64,000 bases of DNA. It comes from Flavivirga sp. 57AJ16 (GTDB taxonomy: Bacteria; Bacteroidota; Bacteroidia; Flavobacteriales; Flavobacteriaceae). Below the pieces are notes generated by a model that made no database searches, was not told the origin of the DNA, and was given only the letters and a program-made list of their open reading frames with translations. The position numbers were made by a program, and so were the translations under genes. Shown one piece after another: positions 46,436 through 54,223 of the stretch; positions within the stretch are counted from its first letter, which is position 1, and the number at the start of each line of letters is the position of its first letter. The stretch is from positions 28,303-92,302 of the forward strand of contig NZ_JAQZAT010000020.1 in the NCBI RefSeq assembly GCF_028736925.1, given 5' to 3'.

Positions 46436-47746
46436 ATGGGAACATTTAAAATTGAAGGTGGTCATCAGCTAAAAGGAAGCATACAACCTCAAGGAGCCAA
46501 AAACGAAGCGTTACAAATTTTATGTGCTGTTTTATTAACACCAGACTTAGTAACAATAAATAATATCCCAGATATTGTAGATGTTAATAAGCTCATTAGT
46601 TTATTGGGAAAACTAGGGGTTAAAATTGAAAAACAAGCACATGGCTCGTACACTTTTCAAGCAGATAATATCGATTTAGACTATTTAGAATCTGATGAAT
46701 TTAAAGTTGACGGACGTGGCTTGCGCGGGTCTATTATGATTGTTGGTCCTTTATTGGCACGTTTTGGAAAGGGGTATATTCCAAAACCTGGCGGAGATAA
46801 AATTGGTCGAAGACGATTAGATACACATTTTGAAGGGCTTATTAATCTTGGCGCCAAATTTAGATATAGTAAAGAAGAACAGTTTTATGGTGTTGAAGCC
46901 GATAGATTAAAGGGAACGTACATGCTTCTTGAAGAAGCTTCAGTTACGGGAACAGCAAATATTGTTATGGCTGCTGTTTTAGCTGAAGGAAAAACAACAA
47001 TATATAATGCTGCTTGCGAGCCTTACTTACAGCAATTATGTAGAATGCTTAATAAAATGGGAGCCAAAATAAGTGGCGTTGGTTCTAATATGTTGGTTAT
47101 TGATGGTGTAGAAACTTTAGCAGGGACAGACCATACCATGTTGCCGGATATGATTGAAATTGGTAGTTGGATAGGACTTGCTGCTATGACAAAAAGTGAA
47201 CTGACCATTACCAATGTCTCCTGGGACGATTTGGGGTTGATACCTAATGTTTTTAGGAAATTAGGAATTACTGTTGAGCGCCAGGGCGATAATATTCATA
47301 TTCCAGCGCATACAGATGGTTATGAGATACAAAACTTTATTGATGGCTCTATCTTGACGATTTCTGATGCACCATGGCCAGGATTTACTCCAGATTTGTT
47401 AAGTATTATTTTAGTTGTAGCGACACAAGCTAGAGGTAGTGTTTTAATACACCAAAAGATGTTTGAAAGCCGTTTGTTCTTTGTAGATAAATTAATTGAT
47501 ATGGGAGCAAAGATTATATTGTGCGACCCACATCGAGCAACTGTTATTGGGCATGATTTTAAGTCGACATTAAAAGCAACAACTATGACATCACCAGATA
47601 TCAGGGCTGGCGTATCATTGCTTATTGCAGCACTTTCAGCAAAAGGGACCTCTACAATCCAAAATATAGAACAAATTGATCGTGGTTACGAGCGTATAGA
47701 TGAACGTTTACGTGCTATAGGAGCTAGAATTGAAAGAGTGGATTAG
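46436..47746 (+). CDS. murA: UDP-N-acetylglucosamine 1-carboxyvinyltransferase with Asp at the Cys115 position
   Basis: First committed enzyme of peptidoglycan synthesis: transfers enolpyruvate from PEP to UDP-GlcNAc in the cytoplasm. 436 residues. Substrate residues are present (AKNEAL near Lys22-Asn23, RRRLD, SPDIRAG). The active-site loop reads PKPGGDKIGRR: residue 121 is Asp where most MurA proteins have the Cys alkylated by fosfomycin (PGGC). This replacement is known from mycobacteria and chlamydiae to keep activity but resist fosfomycin. The gene is 9 bp after the DUF4290 gene. Confidence 0.97.
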   Translation: MGTFKIEGGHQLKGSIQPQGAKNEALQILCAVLLTPDLVTINNIPDIVDVNKLISLLGKLGVKIEKQAHGSYTFQADNIDLDYLESDEFKVDGRGLRGSIMIVGPLLARFGKGYIPKPGGDKIGRRRLDTHFEGLINLGAKFRYSKEEQFYGVEADRLKGTYMLLEEASVTGTANIVMAAVLAEGKTTIYNAACEPYLQQLCRMLNKMGAKISGVGSNMLVIDGVETLAGTDHTMLPDMIEIGSWIGLAAMTKSELTITNVSWDDLGLIPNVFRKLGITVERQGDNIHIPAHTDGYEIQNFIDGSILTISDAPWPGFTPDLLSIILVVATQARGSVLIHQKMFESRLFFVDKLIDMGAKIILCDPHRATVIGHDFKSTLKATTMTSPDIRAGVSLLIAALSAKGTSTIQNIEQIDRGYERIDERLRAIGARIERVD

Positions 47747-47796
47747 TTTTTAAATCTACCGTTTTCAACCCAAACTTTAAAAAAGGCTTTTTCATA

Positions 47797-47874
47797 TATA
47801 GCTAAGTCGCTATAAAATGGCATAGAATATTTAGAAATAAAAAATTGAAGTTTAAGATAAAAAGCGCAGGCATA
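47797..47874 (+). repeat. 78-bp dispersed repeat, copy 1 (downstream of murA)
   Basis: Begins with the hairpin TATAGC-taagtc-GCTATA and matches 50389-50466 at 74 of 78 positions; all four differences are transitions. It lies 50 bp after the murA stop in the same orientation as copy 2, which follows another rightward gene. Confidence 0.85.
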
Positions 47875-47880
47875 ATTGGC

Positions 47881-48111
47881 TCAATCAATAGTTTGGGCAA
47901 ATCGTAATTCGTCGTATTTACCTTTTATGTGCTTTAAGAAATAGCGTCCTTTAGAATGGCTGTTTTTAAGCTCTTGCCAGATTGCTTTAGATAGATTATG
48001 ATATTGTCTAATCTGTTTGTTTTTTTTAAGTTCTATTTCTAAAATTTCACTTTCAGGATCATAGCCCATACTATTTAGTATGGAAGATTCAATTTGTTTT
48101 CTTCTTATCAT
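47881..48111 (-). CDS. KTSC-domain protein
   Basis: 76 residues covering one KTSC domain: SSILNSMGYDPESEILEIEL, IRQYHNLSKAIWQELKNSHS, KGRYFLKHIKGKYDELRF. The pattern of SS near the start and SKGRYF near the end is diagnostic. These domains are suspected to bind nucleic acids or proteins in lysyl-tRNA-synthetase-linked and standalone forms. The gene stands alone and ends 7 bp from the dispersed repeat. Confidence 0.85.
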   Translation of the reverse strand: MIRRKQIESSILNSMGYDPESEILEIELKKNKQIRQYHNLSKAIWQELKNSHSKGRYFLKHIKGKYDELRFAQTID

Positions 48112-48397
48112 AAGTTAAAGGTTAAGTTAGCTTGATTAAAAGTAGGATTTTTTTTCAAAAAAGCAACATCTATTCATACATGTTTTTGGTGGGTGATTTT
48201 AATTCATAATTGGTATAAGTATATATTGTAGCCCCAGAAATATATATGAAGTCTCATATAATCTGGGGTTGATACTTTAGGGGATAAATCAAAACCTAAG
48301 TTTGGTGTAAGGTTATTGAAAATGTTACTTTTTAGGGAGATAATATATGTTCATTGTAGTTAGAGTTGATTTATATACAATGAACTAGTAGATGTTT

Positions 48398-48613
48398 TTA
48401 AGGTCTGCCCTTTAATCTTTTCTCTATTTTCTGTTTAATTACAGTCAGGCGTTTCATTAAATCCATAATTTCTGGATCCTTCTCTTTTTTGTAAATTTTG
48501 TTTAAACTTAATATTAAATCTTTAACCTCTCTTGATGCTTCTATTCGTTCGCTAGTAGTTTTAAAAGTTTGTTTGCGCTGTTCGAATTCTAAAGCGTTAC
48601 TAATAATATCCAT
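48398..48613 (-). CDS. Small helical protein, paralogue A
   Basis: 71 residues, starting MDIISNALEFEQRKQTFKTT and ending VIKQKIEKRLKGRP; almost wholly helical and basic. It is clearly homologous to the protein at 48777-49001 (shared ALEFEQRK, LNKIYK, MKRxTVIKxKxEKRLKG). The pair suggests duplication of a small Flavobacterial gene. No function is known; DNA or RNA binding is possible from charge. Confidence 0.7.
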   Translation of the reverse strand: MDIISNALEFEQRKQTFKTTSERIEASREVKDLILSLNKIYKKEKDPEIMDLMKRLTVIKQKIEKRLKGRP

Positions 48614-48776
48614 GAATTTTTAATCTAATTTATATTTGTCCGACAATTCTTCTTTTTTCAGAATTTGACAATATAGTAAAATATATGCCATATTTTATTT
48701 TTACACAGAATAATTATGGAAAATTTAATATTTAGTAGTTCGGATATCGATTTTTTTTGTAATCCTAATAAAGTTT

Positions 48777-49001
48777 TTAAGCTGTTAAAGGAGCTCCTTT
48801 TAATCGCTTTTCAACTTTTCTTTTTATGACAGTTATCCGTTTCATCATATCCATTATCTTTTCATCTTTTTTTGCCTTATATATTTTATTTAAATCTAAA
48901 ATTAATGCTTTTGCCTCTCTCGAAATCTTTACCCGGTCGCTAGTTGATAACGATCTCATTTTTCTTTGCTCAAATTCTAGAGCTCTATCTATTAAATCCA
49001 T
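48777..49001 (-). CDS. Small helical protein, paralogue B
   Basis: 74 residues, starting MDLIDRALEFEQRKMRSLST, about half identical to paralogue A with collinear motifs (SREAKALILDLNKIYKAKKD, IEK-like KRKVEKRLKG). It lies 163 bp upstream of paralogue A in the same direction. Conservation in both copies of the charged pattern shows that these are real genes rather than chance frames. Function unknown. Confidence 0.7.
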   Translation of the reverse strand: MDLIDRALEFEQRKMRSLSTSDRVKISREAKALILDLNKIYKAKKDEKIMDMMKRITVIKRKVEKRLKGAPLTA

Positions 49002-49211
49002 TTATTATAATTATTTAAATCGCTTTATGATTTTCTTCTCCTTTAGGTATATAAATTGTACACACATAGTATGGGAAGAATTTAAATCTATAAAGGATCG
49101 ATTGCTCCAAAGATACAAAACGCTTAATCTGTTGCCGGATAAGTTAAACAGAAATATTGATAGCGCTATAAGGATTCTTTATGATTTTGATCTTTGCGAC
49201 CTAAAATATTT

Positions 49212-49382
49212 TCAACAGCAATGATCATCTTTAACAAGTTTACAGCTAGAAACAGCCGTCATTGCTCCAAGTATTGGTGCTGTAATATATAGCCATAGAT
49301 ATTGAAAATTACCGGTAAAAAGGGCTTGGGCTATAGATCGGACTGGGTTCATGGAAGCTTTAGTCATTGGGCCGGCAAACAT
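49212..49382 (-). pseudogene. C-terminal fragment of a MIP/aquaporin channel
   Basis: The 56 codons read MFAGPMTKASMNPVRSIAQA, then LFTGNFQYLWLYITAPILGA and a Cys/His-rich end. This is the second half-repeat of a MIP channel, with the NPA box altered to NPV-Arg (the Arg of the selectivity filter is kept). A stop (TAG) sits two codons upstream, and the remaining four to five helices are absent. The region 49225-49523 otherwise holds no gene. Confidence 0.75.
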
Positions 49383-49523
49383 CCTCTAAAAGGATAACAC
49401 TATAGTTATTTACAGCACAAATATACAACCTCTTAATTTAAGCTTTTGTTAACAAAAAAAGAATTTTGGATACGTAATTTAGAGCTATTAATCAAACTCA
49501 TAATTAATTAAAATACAATCAAA

Positions 49524-50372
49524 ATGAAAAAACTATTATTAATTGCCTTGGCATTTACATTTTCCTTAAATGCAACTGCACAAGTAAAGACCCCCCAGCC
49601 CAGTCCATTTTCTAAACAGGAACAAAAGGTTGGTTTAACAGATGTGACCATTGAGTATTCCAGACCAAACATGCGAGGGCGTACTATTTTTGGTAATTTA
49701 GTGCCTTATGGTAAGTTATGGCGTCTAGGAGCTAATAAAAATACCACCATTACTTTTAGTGATGATGTGACTATTGATGGACAAGCCCTTAAAGCAGGTA
49801 CTTATGCTATTTTTGCAAAACCAAATACCGAATCATGGGATGTTGTATTTTATGCGGATGCAAATAACTGGGGCACGCCTAGTGAATGGGACGACACAAA
49901 AGTTGCTGCTAAAACAAATGCAAAAGTTTATAAGTTGCCTATGAAGATTGAAACCTTTACTATGTCATTTGATGATTTAAGTAATAGCGGTGCTTCTTTG
50001 GGTATGATGTGGGAAGACGTTTATGTTGGTGTTAAGTTTGAAGTACCAACAGATGAAGCGGTTGTTGCTAGTATAAAAAGCGTTATGAATGGACCAAGTG
50101 CTGGAGATTATTATTCTTCTGCGGTGTACTATTTACAAGAAGGTAAAGATATAAATAAAGCAAAAACATGGATTGATAAAGCTGTTGAAATGACTAAAGA
50201 TAATCCACGTTTTTGGTTTTTAAGACAACAGTCTTTAATACATGCAAAGGCAGGAGATAAAAAAGGAGCTATCGCTGCTGCTAAAGCATCTTTAGCTAGT
50301 GCCGAAAAAGCTGGAAATGCCGATTATGTAAAAATGAATAAAGATTCCCTTAAAGAATGGGGAGCGATGTAA
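49524..50372 (+). CDS. DUF2911 domain secreted protein
   Basis: 282 residues with a signal peptide (LLLIALAFTFSLNATAQ). The DUF2911 core (about 25-170) shows DVTIEYSRPNMRGRTIFGNL, WRLGANKNTTITFSDDVTID and ALKAGTYAIFAKP. A C-terminal TPR-like part follows (AKTWIDKAVEMTKDNPRFWF). The family is common in Bacteroidota periplasms; its function is not known. The dispersed repeat at 50389 begins 16 bp after the stop, so it would be part of the transcript's 3' end. Confidence 0.9.
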   Translation: MKKLLLIALAFTFSLNATAQVKTPQPSPFSKQEQKVGLTDVTIEYSRPNMRGRTIFGNLVPYGKLWRLGANKNTTITFSDDVTIDGQALKAGTYAIFAKPNTESWDVVFYADANNWGTPSEWDDTKVAAKTNAKVYKLPMKIETFTMSFDDLSNSGASLGMMWEDVYVGVKFEVPTDEAVVASIKSVMNGPSAGDYYSSAVYYLQEGKDINKAKTWIDKAVEMTKDNPRFWFLRQQSLIHAKAGDKKGAIAAAKASLASAEKAGNADYVKMNKDSLKEWGAM

Positions 50373-50388
50373 GCCCAGGTTTCTAAAT

Positions 50389-50466
50389 TATAGCTAAGTC
50401 GCTATAAAATGGCATAGAATATTTAAAAATAAAAAATTGAAGTTCAAGGTAAAAAGCGTAGGCATA
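50389..50466 (+). repeat. 78-bp dispersed repeat, copy 2 (downstream of DUF2911)
   Basis: 74 of 78 positions match 47797-47874. Its right end is where the MITE at 50474 has inserted; sequence resumes after the MITE with the duplicated target GCCTAGT. Confidence 0.85.
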
Positions 50467-50473
50467 GCCTAGT

Positions 50474-50543
50474 TCAATGTCATTAAGTTAAGGCCGTAAT
50501 GTGACAAATTAAAGAACAAATTTCCTTAACTTAATGACATTGA
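50474..50543. mobile_element. 70-bp MITE with 20-bp inverted repeats and 7-bp target duplication
   Basis: TCAATGTCATTAAGTTAAGG (50474-50493) and its exact complement at 50524-50543 flank a 30-bp centre with no coding capacity. The 7-bp GCCTAGT occurs directly on both sides (50467-50473, 50544-50550). Perfect ends plus target duplication show recent non-autonomous transposition; the partner transposase is not in this window. Confidence 0.85.
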
Positions 50544-50630
50544 GCCTAGTTACGGCGAGTATTTATAACGAAGATATTCGGTTTTTTACTCTGAAGGATC
50601 ATGTTATTTTATATTGATTTAGCTATATTA

Positions 50631-50678
50631 AAAAGAGGCAGAATTCTTTGAATCTTAACTTGGAATTCAGCCTCTTTT
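50631..50678. terminator. Terminator of the XRE/membrane gene pair
   Basis: AAAAGAGGCAGAATTC (50631-50646) pairs with GAATTCAGCCTCTTTT (50663-50678) apart from one mismatch, just past the XRE stop codon. Between the MITE and this hairpin nothing else is evident. Confidence 0.75.
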
Positions 50679-50682
50679 ATAT

Positions 50683-50883
50683 TTAATCTTTATCTTCTAA
50701 AAAGAAAATGTCTTCTACAGTTTTTTTAAACAGTTTCGCTATCTTTAGTGAAAGTACTGTGGATGGTACATACTTGTTTTTTTCCATAGCGTTTATAGTT
50801 TGCCGGCTAACACCTATTTTTTCTGCTAAATCTGCTTGTGTTAAATTATGAATGGCACGTTGCACTTTTATATTATTCTTCAT
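50683..50883 (-). CDS. XRE family regulator (SinR-like, 66 residues)
   Basis: A minimal Cro/CI HTH: IKVQRAIHNLTQADLAEKIG, VSRQTINAMEKNKYVPSTVL, LSLKIAKLFKKTVEDIFFLE. This short form with a DIF-ending helix is usually co-encoded with a small integral membrane protein, as here (11-nt overlap with the upstream gene). Such pairs are thought to regulate their own operon; the signal is unknown. Confidence 0.92.
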   Translation of the reverse strand: MKNNIKVQRAIHNLTQADLAEKIGVSRQTINAMEKNKYVPSTVLSLKIAKLFKKTVEDIFFLEDKD

Positions 50884-51292
50884 GACTTCTGGATTTTAGT
50901 TTAAGGAAGTTAAAGCGAATAATAAAAAAGATAAGAGGTGTAAACATGTTATAGATCATTACGGTAAAGAAGTTGCCATCATAAAGACATATGATAGAAA
51001 GTAAAAGTACTGTATAGTTAAGGATTATTGCCCATACTAGAGAGTCTTTCCTTAGTTTATAAATAAATTCATCTTCAATTTTTTCTTTAGAGAAGCCTAC
51101 TAAAAGCCCACCAATAATGATTAGTATTGAAATTATTTCATCTAAAAAATCAAAACCAAAATCAGTTATAAAGCCAAAAACATCTGGTATAAAATCACCA
51201 ATTTGTAGAAAGAGCCCTCCTGTAATTCCTGAAATAAAAAGTACCCAACCCCATGTTTTGTACTTGTTTGGTAATAAATAATTTGTTTGCAT
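50873..51292 (-). CDS. Small integral membrane protein paired with XRE regulator
   Basis: 139 residues with four hydrophobic segments (WGWVLFISGITGGLFLQIGD, EIISILIIIGGLLVGF, VWAIILNYTVLLLSIICLYD, FTVMIYNMFTPLIFFIIRF). It overlaps the XRE gene by 11 nt. The organisation matches the membrane partner of SinR-like regulators found in many genomes. Function unknown. Confidence 0.8.
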   Translation of the reverse strand: MQTNYLLPNKYKTWGWVLFISGITGGLFLQIGDFIPDVFGFITDFGFDFLDEIISILIIIGGLLVGFSKEKIEDEFIYKLRKDSLVWAIILNYTVLLLSIICLYDGNFFTVMIYNMFTPLIFFIIRFNFLKLKSRSHEE

Positions 51293-51427
51293 AACTGTTC
51301 GTTTTAAAAAACTGAAATGAATTCAGCTCAGGTTGATTCAATTGATTGATAAATCAAAAGTAAAACAAACTTTACATTTAGACAAGTAAAATTTACTTAA
51401 TGTAGTAAATACTAATACTTTCTGTAA

Positions 51428-52414
51428 CTAATATTCTAATTTAATGCTTGCCCTTACCTCGTCAAGAAGTCTTATAAGCTGCTTACTAAATTTGAAAGTC
51501 ATGATATCACTTTCTGTTTTCCCTTCTCTTAGAAGGTTGTTAAAATGAAGAATTTCGTAATTATAACCAATCTTTTTGTATTTAAAATCTATGGTTTCTT
51601 CTTTGTTATTAGAAATTATGGTAACCGTAGTAGGTCCAAAAAATCCGCTATTAATTTTAATGATCCCTTTTTCACAGTAAAAAATGGCTTCTGTAGGCAA
51701 TTTTTCTAAAAGCGAGCTTTTTAAATGAGCCGTTACGTTATTGTTGTAATGAAAAACCATGTTACATGATGCGTCTGCCCCATTATCAAAAAAAGTAGCA
51801 TTTGTTTTTATGTTCTTTGGTATACCTAAAGTAGATAATGCTACAAAAATAGGGTAGATACCAATATCCAATAAGCTTCCGCCCCCTAAGGATTTGTTAA
51901 AGACCCTGGAAGCATTATTAAATTCACGATAAAACCCAAAATCTGCTTCAAGTTTTAAAATATCCCCATAGGTCTTGTTGTTTAATGCCTGCAAAACATA
52001 TTGGTAATGCGGAAGAAAATAAGTCCACAATGCCTCCATAAGGAGCACCTTTTTTTCTTTGGCTTTAGAGATCATGGTGTGGACCTCTTCGGCATTCATG
52101 GCAAAAGGTTTTTCACACAATACGGCGATACCTTTTTCTAAACAAAGTAATACATTATCTTTATGTAATGCATGGGGTGTGGCTATATATACAGCATCAA
52201 TATTTGAATCTTTTACTAATGCTTCATAACTACCATAAGCTTTAATAGCATGATAGGTTGAAGCAAAGGCATCTGCTTTTTCTTGGGACCTTGAAGCTAC
52301 AGCATATAGTTGGGCCCCTTTAATCGTTGATAAATCCCGTGCAAATTTATTGGCAATATTTCCTAAGCCAATAATGCCCCAGTTTATAATTTTATTCTGT
52401 AATTGTTTTGTCAT
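51428..52414 (-). CDS. Gfo/Idh/MocA family NAD(P)-dependent oxidoreductase
   Basis: 328 residues from ATG 52414 (MTKQLQNKIINWGIIGLGNI), chosen because the longer frame adds a non-conserved N-terminus inside the symporter gene. Rossmann motif is WGIIGLGNIANKFA; the family motif is EKPFAMNAEEVHTM with the conserved Lys. The C-terminal half is the alpha/beta substrate domain (GGGSLLDIGIYPIF). It overlaps the end of the symporter gene by 23 nt. The substrate is probably a sugar or its derivative; specificity is not readable. Confidence 0.93.
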   Translation of the reverse strand: MTKQLQNKIINWGIIGLGNIANKFARDLSTIKGAQLYAVASRSQEKADAFASTYHAIKAYGSYEALVKDSNIDAVYIATPHALHKDNVLLCLEKGIAVLCEKPFAMNAEEVHTMISKAKEKKVLLMEALWTYFLPHYQYVLQALNNKTYGDILKLEADFGFYREFNNASRVFNKSLGGGSLLDIGIYPIFVALSTLGIPKNIKTNATFFDNGADASCNMVFHYNNNVTAHLKSSLLEKLPTEAIFYCEKGIIKINSGFFGPTTVTIISNNKEETIDFKYKKIGYNYEILHFNNLLREGKTESDIMTFKFSKQLIRLLDEVRASIKLEY

Positions 52415-54107
52415 TTCCACTAAATATTTGCAGCGTACATGCAATAGTAATAACTATAGCGCAACCAACAAAATTTAACCATAAAAACGGCAAATTAATA
52501 ATTTGGTATAAATCTAGAATGTATAATACAATAATTAAAACCTGGGTGATCAGTGCTCCGATAAAAACCGCATTTCCTTTTACGAATTTAAAAAAGAAAG
52601 CAAGCAAGAATATCCCTAGTACATTGCCGTAAAAAATAGACCCTATAATATTGACCAATTGGATTAAGTTTTCTGCAAGATTAGCAACACAGGCCACGCA
52701 GATGGCTATAACGCCCCAAGCAAAGGTAAACCACTTTGACGCCCTAACCATTTCCTCTTCGGTTTTTTCGCTCGTATTTCGCTTATATAAATCGATAGTT
52801 GTTGTAGATCCTAAGGCATTTAGCTCACTAGATGTGCTAGACATGGCGGCACTTAAAATAACTGCTAATAATAACCCGATAAGCCCTCGTGGTAAATTAT
52901 TCAATATAAAATGAATAAAAACATAGTCTTTATCATTACTTTCAATTTTTATATTTTGTTCTTCTGCAGCTTTATTGATAAGTATTTTGGCTTCGTTTCT
53001 AATAGCATCATTTGCTTCATTGGCTATGGCAATATCTTTTGAAGCATTTGGATTATCAGCAGCATCAGTAAATGATTTTATAAGCGTTTGTTTATCGTTA
53101 AAAACTTGTCTCTGTTCATTTTGGAGTGATTTGAATTCATCTGCATATTGAGAATTCAAAACAACTTCGGCAGCCGTTGGGTTAAAATTAATGGGCGCTT
53201 CATTAAATTGATAAAAAACAAATACCATGACACCTACTAACAAAATAAAAAATTGCATGGGCACTTTTAAGAGACCATTAAAGATGAGTCCTAATTGCAT
53301 TTCTTTAACAGATTTCCCAGATAAATAGCGTTGTACTTGACTTTGGTCTGTACCAAAATATGAAAGCATTAAAAAGGTGCCGCCAATGATACCGCTCCAG
53401 AATGTATAACGATTATTTAAATTGAAAGAAAAATCCAGAACTTCCATTTTACCACTAGCACCGGCAATGCTTAATGCTTTACTAAAGGTAATATCTGCTG
53501 GAAGTTTGCTAACAATTAAAAAGAATGCGACTAACATGCCTATAAAAATCACCACCATTTGATGTTTTTGGGTAACATTAACCGCACGGGTCCCCCCAGT
53601 AACCGTATAGATAATAACTAAAAGTCCAATAATGATATTGAGCGTTAACAAATCCCAGCCTAAAACAACCGATAAGATAATGGCGGGAGCAAAAATGGTA
53701 ATACCTGCTGCTAGTCCTCGTTGGACCAAAAATAAGACCGCTGCCAATGTCCTGGTTTTTAAATCAAATCTGTTTTCTAAAAATTCGTAAGCGGTGTATA
53801 CTTTTAGGCGATGGTACAGTGGAATAAAGACTATACATATAACCACCATAGCAATGGGAATCCCAAAATAGAATTGTACAAACCCCATACCATCATTAAA
53901 GGCTTGCCCGGGTGTTGAAAGGAATGTTATGGCGCTTGCTTGCGTTGCCATGACCGATAAACCAATGGTCCACCATTTTGATGAGTTTCCACCTTTTAAA
54001 TAATCCTGAACATTTTTGCTGCCTTTTGTTTGCCAGGTACCATAAGTAACAATAGCCATGAGCGTTACTCCAAGTACGACCCAATCGATCCAATTTAAAA
54101 CCTGCAT
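52392..54107 (-). CDS. Sodium:solute symporter (SSS family)
   Basis: 571-residue inner-membrane symporter with about 13-14 helices. The LeuT-fold start is WIDWVVLGVTLMAIVTYGTW; family motifs include GLSVMATQASAITFLSTPGQ and VYTVTGGTRAVNVTQKHQ-like ITVTGGTRAV. A 55-residue insert (about 300-360, EFKSLQNEQRQVFNDKQTLI) is hydrophilic and coiled. A 36-residue membrane peptide is encoded just upstream. Grouping with an oxidoreductase and a PIG-L-type deacetylase suggests uptake of a sugar or amino sugar derivative. Confidence 0.92.
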   Translation of the reverse strand: MQVLNWIDWVVLGVTLMAIVTYGTWQTKGSKNVQDYLKGGNSSKWWTIGLSVMATQASAITFLSTPGQAFNDGMGFVQFYFGIPIAMVVICIVFIPLYHRLKVYTAYEFLENRFDLKTRTLAAVLFLVQRGLAAGITIFAPAIILSVVLGWDLLTLNIIIGLLVIIYTVTGGTRAVNVTQKHQMVVIFIGMLVAFFLIVSKLPADITFSKALSIAGASGKMEVLDFSFNLNNRYTFWSGIIGGTFLMLSYFGTDQSQVQRYLSGKSVKEMQLGLIFNGLLKVPMQFFILLVGVMVFVFYQFNEAPINFNPTAAEVVLNSQYADEFKSLQNEQRQVFNDKQTLIKSFTDAADNPNASKDIAIANEANDAIRNEAKILINKAAEEQNIKIESNDKDYVFIHFILNNLPRGLIGLLLAVILSAAMSSTSSELNALGSTTTIDLYKRNTSEKTEEEMVRASKWFTFAWGVIAICVACVANLAENLIQLVNIIGSIFYGNVLGIFLLAFFFKFVKGNAVFIGALITQVLIIVLYILDLYQIINLPFLWLNFVGCAIVITIACTLQIFSGNDKTITE

Positions 54108-54110
54108 AAT

Positions 54111-54221
54111 TTAAAACGATTGCGTTATTAGGTAAAAAACTATAAAGTATATGGCATTTGCAATTAACACCATAGAATAAAGCTTGAGCCAGGGCTGTTT
54201 AGGTTGTTCTTTGTCTGTCAT
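54111..54221 (-). CDS. 36-residue membrane peptide next to the symporter
   Basis: Frame ATG 54221 to TAA 54111: MTDKEQPKQPWLKLYSMVLI followed by ANAIYFIVFYLITQSF. One transmembrane helix follows a short charged head. It starts 2 bp after the PIG-L gene stop and ends 3 bp before the symporter start, so it sits in the operon rather than in a free gap. Symporters of this group often have such a single-helix partner. Confidence 0.65.
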   Translation of the reverse strand: MTDKEQPKQPWLKLYSMVLIANAIYFIVFYLITQSF

Positions 54222-54223
54222 AA

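Noticed and set aside
48826..49224. 132-residue rightward frame over paralogue B
   Set aside because: Its first half is antisense to a gene with a clear paralogue. The second half (FKSIKDRLLQRYKTLNLLPD) looks somewhat protein-like but has no start, no partner and no family.
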